DNA of 7,749 bases, taken from assembly GCA_020342025.1 (NCBI GenBank), contig CP070840.1:1538855-1546603 (forward strand), written 5' to 3'. The notes beneath the pieces were generated by a model, which saw only the letters and a list, made by a program, of their open reading frames with translations, did no database searches and had not been told where the DNA came from. The stretch's first letter is position 1. The number at the start of each line of letters is the position of its first letter. Shown here piece after piece: positions 4,857 to 7,749 of the stretch. The stretch comes from Deltaproteobacteria bacterium (lineage in GTDB: Bacteria > Desulfobacterota > DSM-4660 > Desulfatiglandales > HGW-15). The position numbers and the translations under genes are program-made.

Positions 4857-6299
4857 TTGAAAGGAATCACGGCTTTCGGCATCTATTTGCCATACTACCG
4901 GCTCAAGCGTGAAACCATCTTCGAGGCGATGGGGTGGTTCAATCCTGGTATTGCGGCGCTGGCTAGAGGAGAAAAGACCGTTGCCAATTACGATGAAGAC
5001 AGCATCACCATGGCAATCGCTGCGGGCATCAATTGTTTGGGGGATGTTGACAGAAAGAAGATCCATGCCCTGTACCTTGCTTCCACAACGCTACCCAATA
5101 AGGAAAGGGGAAACGCCTCTATTGCGAGTGGGGCATTAAATCTCTCCTCGAATACCAGGGCTGCTGAGTTCTCTGGATGTTTGAAATCTGGAACAACGGC
5201 CCTTATTTCGGCTCTTGGTGGGCCAGATTCTGAGGTCGCCCTCGTATGTGCATCGGATTGTCGCCTCGGCAAGGCGGGGGGCACGCAGGAACAGCTGTTC
5301 GGAGATGGTGCGGCCGCGTTCATGGTGGGAAGTGATGGGGTGATAGCCTCTCTTGTGGGCCATTATTCTCTCTCCTATGATTTTGCAGATTATCGGCGCA
5401 TGGAATCGGATAAGTTTACCCGAACCTGGGAAGAGAGATGGATTCGGGAGGCCGGCCACGCTAAAATGATCCCCGAGGCGATTAACGGCCTCCTCACCCG
5501 TTGCAAACTTCAGATAAGTGACATGGATAAGGTGGTCTACCCTCCTCTAAGGATGAGAGACCATATGGCCATTGCCAGGGGATTAGGTCTGGAATCGGAT
5601 AAGGTTCAGGCGCCTTTCTTGGAATCCATAGGAAACACCGGATCAGCCCACCCTTTACTCATGCTGGCAGCGGCCTTGGAGGAAGCCCAAGCCGGTGACA
5701 AGATTCTCGTGGCGAGTTTTGGGAGCGGCGCGGATGCGTTGCTTTTCCAAGTTACAGAGGAAATAAAAAGCTTAAAGGACAGGCCCCAGTTAAAAGAGAA
5801 TCTGGACTATAAAAGGGACCTCGGCAACTACACAAAATATCTCTCCTTTAAAGGCATGCTCCCAAAAGAAATAGGCATACGCGGTGAGGAGGTGGCCCCA
5901 ACGAGTCTCTCTCTTTCGTGGAGGGAACAAAACGCTGTCTTGAGGCTGGCTGGCTCAAAATGTAAGGCCTGTGGGACGCCCCAATTTCCACGGGAGAGGG
6001 TGTGTGTCAACCCCGACTGTGGAGCCGTGGACCAGATGGAGGATTATTCCTTCTCAGACAAGAAAGGACGCCTTTTTACCTACACGGCGGATCATCTCAC
6101 CTATTCAGAAGACCCACCAGCCATTTATGGCATCGTGGATTTTGAAGGGGGAGGAAGATACTGGTTTGATATTACGGATTGCCAGATGGAGTCGCTAGAA
6201 GTTGGACAGGCCGTTCAGATGACGTTTAGAAGAAGATACGTGGATGAGGCTCGGGGTATTACCGGCTATTTCTGGAAGATCATGCCTTTTAAGCGTTAG
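4857..6299 (+). CDS. HMG-CoA synthase-like condensing enzyme fused to a DUF35 (zinc ribbon/OB-fold) domain
   Basis: The 480-residue protein has two parts. Residues 1 to about 300 form a thiolase-superfamily fold of the HMG-CoA synthase/KAS III type: an opening GITAFGIYLPYYRL strand, the nucleophile in EFSGCLKSGTTAL (C108), FGDGAAA (148-154) and SIGNTGSAHP (257-266, N260). After a linker of about 60 residues comes a DUF35 domain: a zinc ribbon with C369, C372, C383 and C388, then an OB-fold (about 395-475) of the type that binds acyl-CoA. Archaeal HMG-CoA synthase works in a complex with thiolase and a separate DUF35 protein; here two partners are one chain and a thiolase gene follows. The position of the HMG-CoA synthase Glu appears to be T77 (LASTTLP) and that of its His Y228 (VVYPPL), so true HMG-CoA synthase activity is doubtful. 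Those two assignments come from alignment by eye and from memory. Start is TTG at 4857. Confidence 0.85.
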   Translation: MKGITAFGIYLPYYRLKRETIFEAMGWFNPGIAALARGEKTVANYDEDSITMAIAAGINCLGDVDRKKIHALYLASTTLPNKERGNASIASGALNLSSNTRAAEFSGCLKSGTTALISALGGPDSEVALVCASDCRLGKAGGTQEQLFGDGAAAFMVGSDGVIASLVGHYSLSYDFADYRRMESDKFTRTWEERWIREAGHAKMIPEAINGLLTRCKLQISDMDKVVYPPLRMRDHMAIARGLGLESDKVQAPFLESIGNTGSAHPLLMLAAALEEAQAGDKILVASFGSGADALLFQVTEEIKSLKDRPQLKENLDYKRDLGNYTKYLSFKGMLPKEIGIRGEEVAPTSLSLSWREQNAVLRLAGSKCKACGTPQFPRERVCVNPDCGAVDQMEDYSFSDKKGRLFTYTADHLTYSEDPPAIYGIVDFEGGGRYWFDITDCQMESLEVGQAVQMTFRRRYVDEARGITGYFWKIMPFKR

Positions 6300-6327
6300 T
6301 TTAGTACAAAGGCAAAGAATTGAAATG

Positions 6328-6469
6328 TCATTGCGAGGAGTCTGGCAGTCAGGGAGACTGAGTCCTGGACGACGAAGGCGTTCGGCCTTGAGCTCACGGC
6401 CGAGAGGCAATCTCACGGTAAAAGATGAGTTTGCCACGTTCCTACCACTCCGGGCTTCGCTCGCAATGA
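6328..6469. repeat. MITE-like intergenic palindromic repeat (TCATTGCGAG family)
   Basis: TCATTGCGAG (6328-6337) and CTCGCAATGA (6460-6469) are perfect 10-bp terminal inverted repeats. Inside, GGCAATCTCA (6406-6415) and TGAGTTTGCC (6426-6435) form a second pair with one mismatch, and TCGGCC (6382-6387) with GGCCGA (6398-6403) bound a 22-bp palindrome centred on TGAGCTCA with one mismatched pair. I recognise the terminal sequence as typical of palindromic repeats dispersed in many bacterial genomes. It has no coding capacity of its own and would be moved, if at all, by a transposase elsewhere. It fills most of the 226-bp gap before the thiolase gene and may fold in the mRNA. Confidence 0.75.
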
Positions 6470-6525
6470 GATTGTAATTATTCCCTTAGAACGAGTTAAC
6501 CGAATTTTAAAAGGGAGTCATAGAA

Positions 6526-7728
6526 ATGGCAGAAGGGATCAAGAACAAGGTGGCCATTGTGGGTATGGGATGCACCAAATTTGGTGAGCACTGGGATAGG
6601 AGTGCGGAATCATTGGTGCTCGAGGCCTTTCAGGAGGCCACGGCCGACGCTGGGATAGAGAAGAAAGATATCGATGCCGCATGGCTCTCCACCTGCTTTG
6701 ATGAGGTCAACGTGGGGAAGAGCGCCATCCCATTGGCAACCGCTCTAAAACTCGCCTATCTCCCCGTGACGAGGGTTGAGAACTTTTGCGCCAGCGGAAC
6801 GGAGGCCATACGCGCCGCCTGTTATGCGGTCGCCTCCGGATCCTGCGATGTGGCCCTGGCCGTGGGGGTTGAAAAGCTGAAGGATATCGGCTATGGGGGC
6901 CTACCCGATTTCAGCCAGCTCAGGGGGATCTATAACCGGCTCATCTTTCCCAACCAGACCGCGCCCGGGCAGTTCGCCATGTTGGCCACGAAATATTTTG
7001 ATCGATATGGGTTGAGTCCTGAAGAGGGCAAACTGACTCTGGCCAAGATATCGGCTAAGAGCCATGCAAACGGGGCACTCACACCCAAGGCACATCTGAG
7101 AAAAGTCGTGGATGTGGAAACGATCATGAAAGCACCGATGGTGGCCTGGCCCCTAGGTCTCTATGACTGTTGTGGGGTCACAGAGGGTGCGGCTGCGGCC
7201 ATTATTGTCCGTGTTGAAGATGCCAAGGCCATTCGCCCCGATCCCCTTTATGTCAAGTCCTTGCAGATTGCCGTCAGTGCAGAAGAGGAATATAGATATC
7301 AGCAATGGGATGGCACCCATGTGGAGACCACATATCGTTGTGGGGTGAGGGCATACGAAGAGGCCGGGATAAAAAGCCCCCGAAAAGAACTCAGCATGAT
7401 GGAGGTCCATGATTGCTTTTCCATCACGGAACTGGTGACCTATGAGGATTTGCAGATATCTCCGCAAGGCAAGGCGAAGGAAGATGTTGATGAGGGGTTT
7501 TTTGATTTACATGGGGAAATACCTTGTCAAAGTGACGGAGGCCTCAAGAGCTTTGGACACCCCATTGGGGCCTCTGGGATAAGGATGGTCTACGAGGTAT
7601 ACAAACAACTCCAGGGGAAGTGTGGGGAACGGCAAATAAAAAATCCACGACTCGGCCTTACACACAACCTGGGCGGTTTTCCTGCAAACTGCGTCATCGG
7701 GATCACCATCTGGGGAAATGGGCTATAA
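6526..7728 (+). CDS. SCP-2/SCP-x type thiolase (acetyl-CoA acyltransferase family)
   Basis: The 400-residue product has the full thiolase fold and the motifs of the sterol-carrier-protein-type subgroup: the nucleophilic Cys in VENFCASGTEAIRAA (C88), VHDCFSITEL (294-303, H295 and C297), GGLKSFGHPIGASG (338-351, H345) and the C-terminal HNLGGFPANCVIGI (380-393). All expected catalytic residues are present, so it is probably active in thiolytic cleavage or Claisen condensation of acyl-CoAs. This differs from steroid aldolases such as Ltp2, which use thiolase-like folds without the nucleophile. The start ATG has AAGGGAG (6511-6517) 8 nt upstream. It follows the DUF35 fusion gene on the same strand after a repeat-filled gap of 226 bp; DUF35 proteins commonly partner with this thiolase subgroup, so a physical complex is likely. 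The stop (TAA, 7726-7728) is 21 nt from the window end, so its downstream context is unseen. Confidence 0.92.
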   Translation: MAEGIKNKVAIVGMGCTKFGEHWDRSAESLVLEAFQEATADAGIEKKDIDAAWLSTCFDEVNVGKSAIPLATALKLAYLPVTRVENFCASGTEAIRAACYAVASGSCDVALAVGVEKLKDIGYGGLPDFSQLRGIYNRLIFPNQTAPGQFAMLATKYFDRYGLSPEEGKLTLAKISAKSHANGALTPKAHLRKVVDVETIMKAPMVAWPLGLYDCCGVTEGAAAAIIVRVEDAKAIRPDPLYVKSLQIAVSAEEEYRYQQWDGTHVETTYRCGVRAYEEAGIKSPRKELSMMEVHDCFSITELVTYEDLQISPQGKAKEDVDEGFFDLHGEIPCQSDGGLKSFGHPIGASGIRMVYEVYKQLQGKCGERQIKNPRLGLTHNLGGFPANCVIGITIWGNGL

Positions 7729-7749
7729 CCTCTGATAAATAATCGTTAA

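Noticed and set aside
6244..6477. 77-codon plus-strand frame across the intergenic repeat
   Set aside because: It begins inside the fusion gene and is the translation of the palindromic repeat; no protein-like features are seen.

Overview
The window looks like chromosomal DNA from a bacterium with moderate GC content and an acyl-CoA-based metabolism, most likely an anaerobic member of the Desulfobacterota (former Deltaproteobacteria) or a close relative. This placement is inferred from the gene types (Old Yellow Enzyme family reductase, acyl-CoA dehydrogenase, a condensing enzyme fused to a DUF35 domain, an SCP-type thiolase) and from two styles of dispersed palindromic repeat between genes. 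No rRNA or single-copy marker gene is present to confirm it.

Layout. The left edge (1-126, +) holds the last 41 codons of a Gly/Arg/Phe-rich protein. Three genes then lie on the minus strand and read leftward in the order carboxymuconolactone decarboxylase-family protein (3151-2747), large calcineurin-like metallophosphoesterase (2637-1342) and Old Yellow Enzyme-family flavin oxidoreductase (1332-211). They are probably one operon: each has a strong Shine-Dalgarno, and the last two are 9 nt apart. A repeat-like hairpin element sits between the first two and supplies the stop codon of the first. A divergent intergenic region of about 490 bp (3152-3641) contains several inverted repeats and candidate promoters but no convincing gene.

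Three genes follow on the plus strand: acyl-CoA dehydrogenase (3642-4790), a fused HMG-CoA-synthase-like/DUF35 protein starting at TTG (4857-6299), and an SCP-2-type thiolase (6526-7728). A MITE-like palindromic repeat of about 142 bp (6328-6469) lies between the last two.

The plus-strand genes look like a small beta-oxidation or acyl-condensation module: a dehydrogenase oxidises an acyl-CoA, and a thiolase plus a condensing-enzyme homologue with its acyl-CoA-binding DUF35 domain make or break a carbon-carbon bond. In archaea, thiolase, HMG-CoA synthase and a separate DUF35 protein form one complex; here the synthase-like and DUF35 parts are a single chain next to the thiolase. The synthase-like domain keeps the nucleophilic Cys but, by alignment from memory, lacks the Glu and His of true HMG-CoA synthases. 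A reaction other than mevalonate-pathway HMG-CoA synthesis is therefore likely. The substrate cannot be read from the sequence. The most interesting part of the window is this fused protein, its altered active site and its pairing with the thiolase.
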